NCBI RefSeq assembly: GCF_004138295.1
Contig: NZ_SCFM01000020.1
Coordinates: 1 to 64,000, forward strand
From: Ectobacillus funiculus
GTDB lineage: Bacteria > Bacillota > Bacilli > Bacillales > Bacillaceae_G
DNA: 64,000 nucleotides
Reading direction: 5' to 3'
Position numbers and translations under genes: made by a program. This document shows positions 33,896 through 42,235 of the stretch, piece by piece (the stretch's first letter is position 1; each line of letters opens with the position of its first letter). The notes beneath the pieces were generated by a model that was not told where the DNA came from, did not search any database, and worked only from the letters and a program-made list of their open reading frames with translations.

Positions 33896-34678
33896 TTATT
33901 CTATCCACTGAAAATACTCCGCGCTCACAACCATTGGCGTACAGTCAGTAAAATTAGAAGATCTTAAATCAACTTCAAAAATAAAATCTTTATCGTTCAC
34001 GTAAGGTTTAACCATTCTCCAGTTAATTCGGCCTGTACCTAACGGCAGTGCATCATGAATGATTCCCATACTATCTGCAAGATGAAAGTATGTCGCAAAA
34101 ACATGAAATTTCTCTAGGTGTCTTTCTAAACCTTGATTATCTCCTTGTAATGCTATAAAAGAGTGACTGACATCAATAGTTAAAGGTAAATTCAATGGTT
34201 CCACTATTTCTGAGAATAGGAATGGATTTTCAGCCGAGAAAATGCCTTTTACCGAGTCTTCCCAAAGAAAAGCTGTATGACAAATATGTAATACCTCTTC
34301 AATTCGTTTTCTAGTTTCCTTCCTTTTCATTGCATTCTGATAATCCGTGTTTTCTGATGCTGTATAGTGACAGTGAATGACGCATTGAATATCCTCCTGA
34401 TTACAAATGGCTGCTAGTGCTTTGCAGGACCAGTTATAATGATCGCGCATATCTTGGTTTGAGCTGATAATATCCAAGTACTGTCCCTTATAGGTCATTG
34501 GTTGGTGCAGGTACACACGAATTCCTTGAGATTTTAATAATTGTATACGTTGTGTAATGATTTCCGGCTCATATAAATCATGCTCTGTTAAATGCAGCTC
34601 GATAATTTCTGGATTGTATTGTACTCTATCTTCAATATCCTGAATATTAAGTCCTGTCTTCAAACGAATATAATTCAT
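33896..34678 (-). CDS. TIM-barrel sugar-phosphate isomerase/endonuclease-like protein
   Basis: 260 residues of the xylose isomerase-like/AP-endonuclease-2 barrel. Possible metal ligands occur at strand ends: VYLHQPM, VIHCHY, LWEDS, TIDVSHS, YFHLADS and FEVDL. The family covers sugar epimerases, dehydratases and nucleases, so the substrate is unknown. It converges on the thiol dioxygenase gene and seems to be transcribed alone. Confidence 0.75.
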   Translation of the reverse strand: MNYIRLKTGLNIQDIEDRVQYNPEIIELHLTEHDLYEPEIITQRIQLLKSQGIRVYLHQPMTYKGQYLDIISSNQDMRDHYNWSCKALAAICNQEDIQCVIHCHYTASENTDYQNAMKRKETRKRIEEVLHICHTAFLWEDSVKGIFSAENPFLFSEIVEPLNLPLTIDVSHSFIALQGDNQGLERHLEKFHVFATYFHLADSMGIIHDALPLGTGRINWRMVKPYVNDKDFIFEVDLRSSNFTDCTPMVVSAEYFQWIE

Positions 34679-34944
34679 TATTGCACACTCCCCCTTATTC
34701 AGACCTATCTCAATAGTTTACTCGTCCTTTTTCTCTCGTTAGAACCAAGATTTTTAATTGCTTCAGTCATACTTTCTTAAAAGCGCAAAAAATACTGTAG
34801 GATTATCTCACAAAAATCCTGTCAGAAATTCTCATCACGTTTATACTAAATAAAATCCTACATTTACCATTTTAGGGGTTTTTCAATGTTTTTCCACTTT
34901 TAAATCCGCTACACTAATCAAAATTTTGATAAGGGGGGATACTT

Positions 34945-35193
34945 ATGGTGAAACAAACCATATTGTTGCAAGGAGACTATCACCATCTAAAGCGAATTTC
35001 AGAAATTGTCCGAGAGGCAAGTAAATTCCAAAGTGAAATGACCTTATACACCCCTGTCTATAACAAAACGATTAATTTAAAAAGTATACTCAGGTTATTA
35101 TCTCTACCGTTACAAAAAGGAGCAGAGGTAACAGTAGTAGCTATGGGGACCGATGAGCAAGAAGCGATTACAGCTGTTGTTAACAAATTATAA
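34945..35193 (+). CDS. HPr-like protein lacking the active-site histidine motif
   Basis: 82 residues, AGGGGGG before the ATG. The HPr fold pattern is clear: ASKFQSEMTLY, then NLKSILRLLSLPLQKGAEVTVVAMGTDEQEA. The conserved active-site block GLHARPA is replaced by DYHHLKRIS, so the PTS phosphorylation His-15 is not in its usual context. The KS(I) serine corresponding to regulatory Ser-46 is kept. Like Crh it may serve regulation rather than sugar transport. It stands alone with its own terminator. Confidence 0.75.
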   Translation: MVKQTILLQGDYHHLKRISEIVREASKFQSEMTLYTPVYNKTINLKSILRLLSLPLQKGAEVTVVAMGTDEQEAITAVVNKL

Positions 35194-35249
35194 GCTAAAA
35201 TCTAAGATCGATAACACATCCAATATATCAAAGAAACGCTCTAGAAACT

Positions 35250-35284
35250 AACAAAGCCACCCCAAAAGGAGCGGCTTTGTTAGT
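35250..35284. terminator. Bidirectional terminator between HPr-like gene and serA
   Basis: AACAAAGCC ... GGCTTTGTT with an inner CC...GG pairing. Confidence 0.75.
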
Positions 35285-35350
35285 TGATAACATCTAGCAG
35301 AAATAAAAAACAAGACTGAGATGTTTTATAAACTATATAATAATCTTTAC

Positions 35351-36547
35351 TTAAATAATACGAGCTGTAACGATACCTGCAATTTGTTTGATTTTGTTTT
35401 CCAAGCTAGGAAGGATATCGCTGTTTACTTCGTTATCAATGTCAATCATTGTATATGCATAGTCTCCGCGGCTTCTGTTAACCATATCAGCAATGTTCAA
35501 ATCATAGCTTGAGATAGCTGATGTAATCTGTCCTACCATGTTAGGAACATTTTTATGGAAAGCTGCCACACGTTGCTTTCCTACATAAGGAAGGGAAGCG
35601 TTAGGGAAATTCACTGAGTTTTTAATATTTCCTGTTTCTAAGAATTCCTTTACTTGACGAGCTGCCATAATCGCGCAGTTTTCCTCTGATTCTGCTGTAG
35701 AAGCACCAAGATGCGGAACTGGAATTGTATTTTTCATTTTCAATACTGCTTCATTCGGGAAATCTGTAATATACTTACCAACTTTTCCGTTCTCAAGCGC
35801 CAATTCCATATCTGCCTCATTCACAAGCTCACCGCGTGAGAAGTTCAAAATATAAACATCTTGCTTCATGATGCCAAATGTTTCTTGATTAAACATTGCT
35901 TTTGTATCAGCAGTTAATGGAACGTGTACAGTAATATAATCAGCATTAGCAAACAATTGTTCAATCTTCATAGCACGTTGTACATTACGGGATAAGTTCC
36001 AAGCTACGTCAACAGAGATAAACGGATCGAACGCAATTACATCCATGCCTAAATCAAGCGCGCTATTTGCTACAAGAGCACCGATCGCTCCTAAACCAAC
36101 GACACCTAAAGTTTTTCCTTTAATTTCTTTTCCGACGAATTGTTTTTTTCCTGCTTCTACAAGCTTTGGAATTTGTTCGCCTTCTACTTCCAGCGTCTTT
36201 GTCCATGCCACACCGTCAAAAAGGTTACGGGATGCCGCCAGCATTGAAGCTAATACCATTTCTTTTACAGCATTAGCATTAGCACCAGGTGTATTAAAAA
36301 CAACGATACCTTGCTCTGTGCATTTATCAAGCGGAATATTATTAACACCTGCTCCAGCCCGTGCAATTGCTTTTAAATCATTACCGAACTCTATTGCATG
36401 CATATTAAAGCTGCGGACAAGAATAGCATCTGGATTGTCACTGTCATTGTCGATAGCGAAGCCATCTTGAAATACATTTAATCCGCTCTCGGCAATATTA
36501 TTCAAAGTTTTAATTGTTTTTACCTTTTCTAAAGTAAGTGTGCTCAT
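35351..36547 (-). CDS. serA: D-3-phosphoglycerate dehydrogenase
   Basis: ATG at 36545-36547, after GAGGAGAG. 398 residues: catalytic domain with ARAGAGVNNIPL, NAD-binding GVVGLGAIGALVANSALDLGM, the catalytic His in VPHLGASTAESEENCA, and a short C-terminal ACT domain (NMVGQITSAISSYDLNIADMVNRSRG). This is the short form of SerA. It makes 3-phosphohydroxypyruvate, the first step to serine and so to one-carbon units. A ZTP riboswitch precedes it. Confidence 0.92.
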   Translation of the reverse strand: MSTLTLEKVKTIKTLNNIAESGLNVFQDGFAIDNDSDNPDAILVRSFNMHAIEFGNDLKAIARAGAGVNNIPLDKCTEQGIVVFNTPGANANAVKEMVLASMLAASRNLFDGVAWTKTLEVEGEQIPKLVEAGKKQFVGKEIKGKTLGVVGLGAIGALVANSALDLGMDVIAFDPFISVDVAWNLSRNVQRAMKIEQLFANADYITVHVPLTADTKAMFNQETFGIMKQDVYILNFSRGELVNEADMELALENGKVGKYITDFPNEAVLKMKNTIPVPHLGASTAESEENCAIMAARQVKEFLETGNIKNSVNFPNASLPYVGKQRVAAFHKNVPNMVGQITSAISSYDLNIADMVNRSRGDYAYTMIDIDNEVNSDILPSLENKIKQIAGIVTARII

Positions 36548-36705
36548 ATTGTTCTCTCCTCTGTTTAACAAATAATAGTTTGTGAATCCCTAAATTAACA
36601 AACAAGATTTTAAGCAAAGAAACTTATCACTATTCAAGGCTGCTGAAACCTGAATCCTGAAGCTTAAAAATTACAATTGCTGTCAATATCCTCTCCTTAT
36701 AAGCA

Positions 36706-36807
36706 GAAAGAGGCAAGGGATATTTCCCTTACCTCTGCCCAGGCGAACGGCTACGATACTATGTGCTCCCCCACGGTTCTCCGCGTTTCGCCAGTTACAC
36801 ATAGCCC
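36706..36807 (-). ncRNA. ZTP riboswitch (pfl motif) with terminator, upstream of serA
   Basis: On the minus strand the aptamer landmarks appear in order: GGGC..TGTGTAACTGGCGAAA, CCGTGGGGGAGCACATAG, and AGCCGTTCGCCTGGGCA. These match the pfl/ZTP consensus (ACUGGCG, CCGGGGAGC, CGCCUGGGCA). Directly downstream GAGGTAAGGGA/TCCCTTGCCTC plus TTTCT forms a terminator. ZTP/ZMP accumulates when 10-formyl-folate is scarce, so binding should raise serA transcription and serine-derived one-carbon supply. Confidence 0.88.
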
Positions 36808-36950
36808 TTTAATTTCTTTTATCTTAGCAAATTCTTCAGCAATCCTCAACCTTTTATTTAAAAATTGTTTTCTTTCCAAATACTACCTGAATCAGTCTCC
36901 TCTCTTAGCGCCTTTAAGAAGAGGCTCATTTATTTGGATAAGAAACATTT

Positions 36951-36986
36951 ACAGACCGTCAGTCGGTATGTTAAGATGCTTATAAT
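36951..36986 (+). promoter_or_regulatory. TetR-type operator and -10 box upstream of the TetR gene
   Basis: Palindrome ACAGACCGTCAGTCGGTATGT followed ~10 nt later by TATAAT. Fits autorepression of the regulator at 37029. Confidence 0.6.
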
Positions 36987-37028
36987 ATAATAAAGGTCAG
37001 TTTACATACTGTAGGGAGGAAAAAGTAC

Positions 37029-37610
37029 ATGACAGCTGCCAACACGAGTTTTCAAATTATCTTGGATGCCACCGAGGCACTTATTCAAGAAAAGGGCTGC
37101 AGACAGACAACTCTGCAGGATATCATTCGGAGCACAGGATTATCCAAGGGTGCTATTTACCATTATGTATCAGGGAAAGACGAACTTCTCGGCTTAGTGC
37201 TCAAATCACGTGTTGAAAAAATGAATGCACGCTTTACTGAGGTGGTAACGAGTCCGAACACATCGGGACTGGATGATCCACTGCGGCTTATTTCTGAAGG
37301 TATGCTCCAATCTACGAATCACCAAGATGTTACGAATAAAATTTTCATTTACCTGCTGAGCCAAATGGATAACCCGAAGGTAGCAGCAATGGTTCAGGAT
37401 GCGTACAAGTTCACCTTGGAGACGTGCACGAGATGGATCGATGTTGGAAAGATGCACAAAGTGATTCCCGCAGAAGTTCACAGCGCGAAGGTTGCAGAAA
37501 CTCTTGTTATGTTCATGTATGGGATGCGGGTACAAAACACGATCATGCAAGAGCCCAGCCAAATGACAGTGCAGGATTTAATTGCATTTATGACACGTTC
37601 GTTAGGATGA
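37029..37610 (+). CDS. TetR/AcrR-family regulator
   Basis: 193 residues. HTH: ILDATEALIQEKGCRQTTLQDIIRSTGLSKGAIYHYVSGKDELL. The C-terminal half is helical, with LVMFMYGMRVQNTIMQEPSQMTVQDLIAF. GGGAGG before the ATG. No transporter or enzyme gene follows, so the regulated partner may have been lost (the next 650 bases are decayed) or be elsewhere. Confidence 0.88.
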   Translation: MTAANTSFQIILDATEALIQEKGCRQTTLQDIIRSTGLSKGAIYHYVSGKDELLGLVLKSRVEKMNARFTEVVTSPNTSGLDDPLRLISEGMLQSTNHQDVTNKIFIYLLSQMDNPKVAAMVQDAYKFTLETCTRWIDVGKMHKVIPAEVHSAKVAETLVMFMYGMRVQNTIMQEPSQMTVQDLIAFMTRSLG

Positions 37611-37704
37611 GGGGTCATTTATTATACTCATTGAGATTCGATCTTAAAACATTCAGTTGATAAGTTGTAACCTCATATATCCAAACTCATACTTTTTTAA
37701 TCAA

Positions 37705-37763
37705 AAAAGAACACTGATTCAAAGAACAGATATATCTTCTGAATCAGTGTCTTCACGCTTTTC
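37705..37763 (+). repeat. Dispersed hairpin, family 2 (copy 3)
   Basis: AAAAGAACACTGATTCA ... TGAATCAGTGTCTTCACGCTTTTC. Best-paired copy of the family. Confidence 0.65.
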
Positions 37764-37887
37764 ATTCTGTAATATATAAAGCTAAAAACGCTTGTTTGGC
37801 CAATTGCTGCATATGCGCAGAAATGGCTTGTCCGCCTGCTGTGAATGTATGAGTTGAATGCAATACATGAGACGCATCTGCTTGCAC
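37762..37887 (-). pseudogene. Gene remnant
   Basis: A ~41-residue coding-like frame (HSTHTFTAGGQAISAHMQQL...) ending at a TGA. It continues upstream through a TAG stop into SKELAVSQS, so it is probably the 3' end of a broken gene. Family not recognised. Confidence 0.35.
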
Positions 37888-37971
37888 CTAGCTTTGGCTA
37901 ACAGCTAACTCCTTTGACAGAAAAAGGGGAATTATGAAACGCTCTTCAAAAACATAAGTATCAAAATTACC

Positions 37972-38115
37972 CTATAAGGCTTTTCCAAAACGCTTTAGAT
38001 TCCCACCCTGTTTTTTGTAATAATACCTTCCGTCTTCTTGGTCCTTAAAAAAGGATATACCAAACCATTCTAAAGGCGTCCAAATCCGTTTTAGGTACAT
38101 AGCTGGCACTTTCAT
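37972..38115 (-). CDS. 47-residue basic aromatic mini-protein, copy 2 of 2
   Basis: ATG at 38113-38115 after GGGTGG. MKVPAMYLKRIWTPLEWFG, then FKDQEDGRYYYKK and a NLKRFGKAL tail. It matches the protein at 2460-2606 along its whole length with changes mostly conservative. Two diverged copies 35 kb apart, both reading cleanly, argue for a selected small-protein family. No membrane helix; Tyr-, Trp- and Lys-rich. Function unknown. Confidence 0.6.
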   Translation of the reverse strand: MKVPAMYLKRIWTPLEWFGISFFKDQEDGRYYYKKQGGNLKRFGKAL

Positions 38116-38270
38116 CACCACCCGCTGGGAACTTTTAAAATTTAAACCTTTCCCCTTTTCAATACCTTTAGAATAATTGGCCTTTATTAAAAATGGGTGT
38201 GTGTTTTATAAGATTAAAATGAAAACAATATAAAATTTTTATCATACATTCCTATCTATACATTTGTTGC

Positions 38271-38499
38271 ATGAAAGAGTACGCTATTACATTTTTAACT
38301 AAAAAAGATGTGATAAAAATCCTCTCGAAAAACTTTGCAAAACATACCTAAAAAAGTTTCTGATCTTGAAGAGGAAGAATCAATATCTATCTCAAAAGAG
38401 GTTCTGCTGCATGCCCACCAAGCTAAGGATAAGGCGGAAGAGCCTCTTGTGGCATTTTTACGAAAATGTTTTCAACGGAAATCATATATAGGTGGATAG
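38271..38499 (+). pseudogene. Frameshifted small gene
   Basis: First frame MKEYAITFLTKKDVIKILSK up to a TAA, then another frame with KVSDLEEEESISISKEVLL and AEEPLVAFLRKCFQ to a TAG at 38497-38499. The two parts read like one acidic-basic helical protein split by a shift. It overlaps the convergent Spo0E-like gene by a few codons. Family unknown. Confidence 0.35.
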
Positions 38500-38678
38500 T
38501 TACGAGGTAAATTTGCGTGTGCAACTGTGTTCTGTTCTTTCATATATAAATTTAATAGCTGATCTAGCTCTTGGCTGCATTGAATTGTCTTACGATGATT
38601 GAGTCCATAGCGTTCACCTATATTTAAGAGCTGGGTCTTTTTCTCTTTAATTAAGTGTTCGAGCGTGAAAATATCCAT
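38472..38678 (-). CDS. Spo0E-family aspartyl-phosphate phosphatase-like protein
   Basis: 68 residues from ATG 38676-38678 (GGGGA is 13 nt upstream, rather far). Coiled-coil-like hairpin LEHLIKEKKTQLLNIGERYGL...TIQCSQELDQLLNLYMKE contains the Spo0E signature (S-Q-E-L-D-x-L). Spo0E proteins dephosphorylate Spo0A~P and so delay sporulation. It sits alone. Confidence 0.75.
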   Translation of the reverse strand: MDIFTLEHLIKEKKTQLLNIGERYGLNHRKTIQCSQELDQLLNLYMKEQNTVAHANLPRNYPPIYDFR

Positions 38679-38708
38679 GTCATTGTCACATCCCCTTTTG
38701 CAAGTCAA

Positions 38709-39516
38709 AGGTTGTTAACGATTAAGAGAAAATGGAAATGAAATCCACGAATATTGTATGAATAAGTACTATTAAAAGATTATGGAACTGGATAAATTCA
38801 AAACTAAGAAAAAATGGATTATTTCTCATATATATAAGTAAGCGACCTTGATCATCCACCTAGGAGTCACAAGGTCGCTTATACTATTTCGTCTTCCATT
38901 AATCTGAAACCCTTTCAGTTATTTTCATTTTATCACGTATTCGGACAGGGGATTGTAGGATAAAAGAGATTCTTCACAAAATCCTATGATTTCTTGTACT
39001 CAATGTTTTACCTTATGCACCTCCGCCTCATTTAAGCAGCTGAACGCACCGTGTCTTTAAATGATTTTGGTCTTGTCCCATGCACATGTTTATGTACATT
39101 TCGCCTTTCTCTATCCCATTGGAATCACCTCCCTTTCTAATGTTTTTGATGTGTATGTATTTCTTGTTCTTATAATACAAAGAAAGTCGAATCTTGTAAA
39201 TACTAAAAATTATAAATTTTTAAAAAAGTCTAAACAGTCTGAAATATAATGAAAAAAGGAAAGTTTTTTACATAATGAACGGCTTCTTTCCTTATTTTTA
39301 TAAGGCATTATTTTGATGCTGCACTCTCGTTTTTCACCTTATTTTTTTGTGTCGTTTTCACTAATACACCTTGTAAAAAACTAAAGCAGCCCATCTCGCT
39401 CTCTCGGCAAGCTGGACTGCTTTAGTTTTCCTTATGTATCTACACTCCTTATAAACGAAGCAATCTTTTGGCATTGATAGGGGAAATCGATTGAGAACAT
39501 GATACGTTCTGTAACT
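38709..39516. other. 800-bp gap with hairpins, no firm gene
   Basis: Hairpins: AAGCGACCTTG/CAAGGTCGCTT near 38840-38882 and CTAAAGCAG/CTGCTTTAG near 39379-39431; the latter can terminate the LysR gene. A perfect GGGAGGTGA site near 39130 (minus strand) is followed by only very short frames (for example KSFKDTVRSAA) that look decayed. Confidence 0.45.
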
Positions 39517-40443
39517 TCATTTGTCAGGTATATTCTTTACATTCGAGCTCGAGGACGAGTCATATACAGTCCCTTTCGTAAGCTGCTTTAATAACTCTCT
39601 CAAAGCAAATGAATGATAGGAATCTTTTTTTGTTATAATCCCTACTTCCCAAATTAGAGTTGGATTTCTTAATGGAATAATCCTAATGTTAGGATTATTT
39701 TGTTTGTAATAAATAGATTTAGGAAGAATGGCAATTCCCAATTGTGAGGCGACAAGCTCAATAATCAAATCCCATTGTGAGCTTTGATAAGAGACGGTGG
39801 GTGTAAAACCAGAGGCTATGCACTCTCGCCTAATATAGTCATGTAACGCAAATTCCCGTGAAAAAAGGATAAATTTTTCATCCTGTAGTTGCTGTAGTGA
39901 TACAAAAGGCTGCTGTGCTAGATCGTGGTCTTTATGAATGTATAAAACGAATTCATCTTTTACAAAAGGACTGATATTAAATTTGGATTTATCACTCGGC
40001 AAGACGATAATCCCTACGTCTATTTGCCCCTCCTCCACTAAATCCTCAATAAGTTTTGCCCCAAGCTCCACTAATTCTAAGACGACCTTTGGGTATTGCT
40101 CACTGAAGCTTCTAGCAATAGAAGGGAAAAATAAGGTTCCTATCAAGGGGGGAATACCAATTTTGATTTCGCCCGCTTCTATGTTTATTAACTCATCTAA
40201 AAGCGTTGTTAATTCAGACAGGGATGATAATGCTTTTATTCCTTGTTGATACACAATTTTACCGGCATCGGTTAATTTTAATTGTCTCCTAGACCGATCA
40301 AACAGTTCTACATGAAGCTCCTCTTCCAGCTTCTTAACCGCTTTGCTTAATGCAGGCTGAGACAAATAGGAATGCGATGCAGCTTTCGTAAAATTTTTGT
40401 AGTTGGCTACCTCAATAAAGGATTTTAAATCTCTTAACTCCAT
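39517..40443 (-). CDS. LysR-family regulator next to CoA-transferase/citrate synthase genes
   Basis: ATG at 40441-40443, after AGGAGA. 308 residues: HTH LKSFIEVANYKNFTKAASHSYLSQPALSKAVKKLEEEL, then an effector domain (IKIGIPPLIGTLFFPSIARSF). The form is that of the CcpC/CitR/CidR branch. It diverges from the scoAB-citrate synthase operon, as CitR does from citA in B. subtilis, so it probably controls it in response to a CoA-ester or organic acid. Confidence 0.88.
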   Translation of the reverse strand: MELRDLKSFIEVANYKNFTKAASHSYLSQPALSKAVKKLEEELHVELFDRSRRQLKLTDAGKIVYQQGIKALSSLSELTTLLDELINIEAGEIKIGIPPLIGTLFFPSIARSFSEQYPKVVLELVELGAKLIEDLVEEGQIDVGIIVLPSDKSKFNISPFVKDEFVLYIHKDHDLAQQPFVSLQQLQDEKFILFSREFALHDYIRRECIASGFTPTVSYQSSQWDLIIELVASQLGIAILPKSIYYKQNNPNIRIIPLRNPTLIWEVGIITKKDSYHSFALRELLKQLTKGTVYDSSSSSNVKNIPDK

Positions 40444-40736
40444 CTTTATCTCCTGTTTATTCGAATTGGTCATACAAAGTATTCTTTTTATTCATTTTAC
40501 TTATAGAAGTACCAAATGTAAACTCTTACATATAGAAGAGTTTGAACTTTCAGAAAAAGTAACAGCCGTATGAAATGCGATTTGCATATCCTATTACTAC
40601 CCTTCTGCTTCAGCTTAAGCAACTATGGATGCCTCATTGCAAAATGAACATATTTAAAGTACAAAGCTGCTGAGAATCATATATTTAAAAATGAAATTCT
40701 GGCTACCCAATTATAATTTGAAAGGAAGATTGTTTA

Positions 40737-41438
40737 ATGAAGAAAGGTAAAGTTATGACTTCTTTTACTGAAGCTGTTCAAGATATTCAGGATGGAGCAA
40801 CCTTAATTGTTGGAGGATTTGGTCTTTCCGGCATTCCGGAAAAATTAATTCACGTACTAAAAGAACGAGGAACAAAGGATTTGACAGTCGTCAGCAACAA
40901 CTGCGGGGTCGATGACTGGGGACTTGGTCTGCTGTTAGCTAACAACCAAATTAAAAAAATGGTATCTTCCTATGTAGGAGAGAATAAAATTTTTGAGCAG
41001 CAGTTCCTGAGCGGGGAATTAGAGGTCGAATTGGTTCCTCAAGGTACGTTAGCTGAACGAATTCGTGCAGGCGGAGCTGGAATTCCTGGTTTTTACACGG
41101 CAACAGGGGTTGGAACTCCTATTGCTGAGGGAAAAGAACATAAAGAATTTAATGGTAAAACATATATTTTGGAAGAGGGCATTGTAGGAGATTTTGCTTT
41201 TGTAAAGGCATGGAAGGCTGATAAGCTGGGAAACCTCATATACCGCAAAACAGCAAGAAATTTCAATCCCCTAGCTGCAATGTCAGGGAAAATTACCATC
41301 GCAGAAGTGGAGGAAATTGTGGAAGTGGGAGAACTGAATCCTGATGAAATTCATACTCCAGGGATTTATGTTCAACGTGTCTTACTTGGTTCAAATTACA
41401 ACAAACGAATTGAACGCCGTACGGTCAGAGCGCTTTAA
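40737..41438 (+). CDS. scoA: 3-oxoacid CoA-transferase subunit A
   Basis: 233 residues, AAAGGAAG before the ATG. Class I CoA-transferase alpha pattern: [50 protein letters not shown]. With subunit B it swaps CoA between succinyl-CoA and acetoacetate or similar acids. It leads a three-gene operon. Confidence 0.93.
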   Translation: MKKGKVMTSFTEAVQDIQDGATLIVGGFGLSGIPEKLIHVLKERGTKDLTVVSNNCGVDDWGLGLLLANNQIKKMVSSYVGENKIFEQQFLSGELEVELVPQGTLAERIRAGGAGIPGFYTATGVGTPIAEGKEHKEFNGKTYILEEGIVGDFAFVKAWKADKLGNLIYRKTARNFNPLAAMSGKITIAEVEEIVEVGELNPDEIHTPGIYVQRVLLGSNYNKRIERRTVRAL

Positions 41439-41506
41439 GTTTTTTTGTACTTCATATTAGCTAATTAAGTTCAGGATTAAAAATGACTGTAACTGGAGGA
41501 AAATGT

Positions 41507-42160
41507 ATGAACGACATTCGTTTAAAAATTGTGAAACGTGCTGTACAAGAGATTCAGGATGGAATGAATGTTAATTTAGGTATAGGCATACCAACCCTGG
41601 TAGCAAATGAAATTCCAAGTGATTTTAATGTACTGCTTCAATCAGAAAATGGATTGCTAGGAATAGGCCCTTACCCTGTAGAGGGACAGGAAGACCCAGA
41701 CTTAATTAATGCAGGAAAAGAAACGATCACTACAGTTCCCGGTTCCTCCTTCTTTGATAGCGCAGAATCCTTTGCCATGATTCGCGGCGGACATATTGAC
41801 CTTGCTATCCTTGGCGGGATGGAGGTTTCCGAAAAAGGAGATTTGGCGAATTGGATGATTCCCGGAAAAATGGTTAAAGGCATGGGCGGAGCTATGGATC
41901 TTGTAAATGGAGCAAAACGAGTTGTTGTCATTATGGAACATGTCAACAAGCATGGAGAATCCAAGATCAAAAAAGAATGTACCCTTCCGTTAACAGGAAA
42001 GCAGGTTGTACATCGTTTAATTACAGACTTAGCGGTCTTTGACTTTACAGCTGCCGGCATGGTTCTTGTAGAAACGCAAGAAGGGACTACAGTAGAGGAA
42101 GTACAGGAAAAAACGGAAGCATCCTTTACTGTTTTACCAGAATTGTTACTAGCAAACTAA
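41507..42160 (+). CDS. scoB: 3-oxoacid CoA-transferase subunit B
   Basis: ATG at 41507 is chosen for GGAGGAAAATGT just upstream. 217 residues with the catalytic glutamate in [14 protein letters not shown] and the [14 protein letters not shown] block. It pairs with subunit A 68 nt upstream. The substrate could be acetoacetate, butyrate or propionate. Confidence 0.93.
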   Translation: MNDIRLKIVKRAVQEIQDGMNVNLGIGIPTLVANEIPSDFNVLLQSENGLLGIGPYPVEGQEDPDLINAGKETITTVPGSSFFDSAESFAMIRGGHIDLAILGGMEVSEKGDLANWMIPGKMVKGMGGAMDLVNGAKRVVVIMEHVNKHGESKIKKECTLPLTGKQVVHRLITDLAVFDFTAAGMVLVETQEGTTVEEVQEKTEASFTVLPELLLAN

Positions 42161-42235
42161 TTGATAGACATTCGAAACCCGCACTAGACAGCATGCAGTG
42201 GAAACAAAGATATCTATATGAGAGGAAGATTATAG

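Noticed and set aside
37029-37610. Assigning the TetR gene to an efflux pump downstream
   Set aside because: No transporter follows; only decayed sequence.
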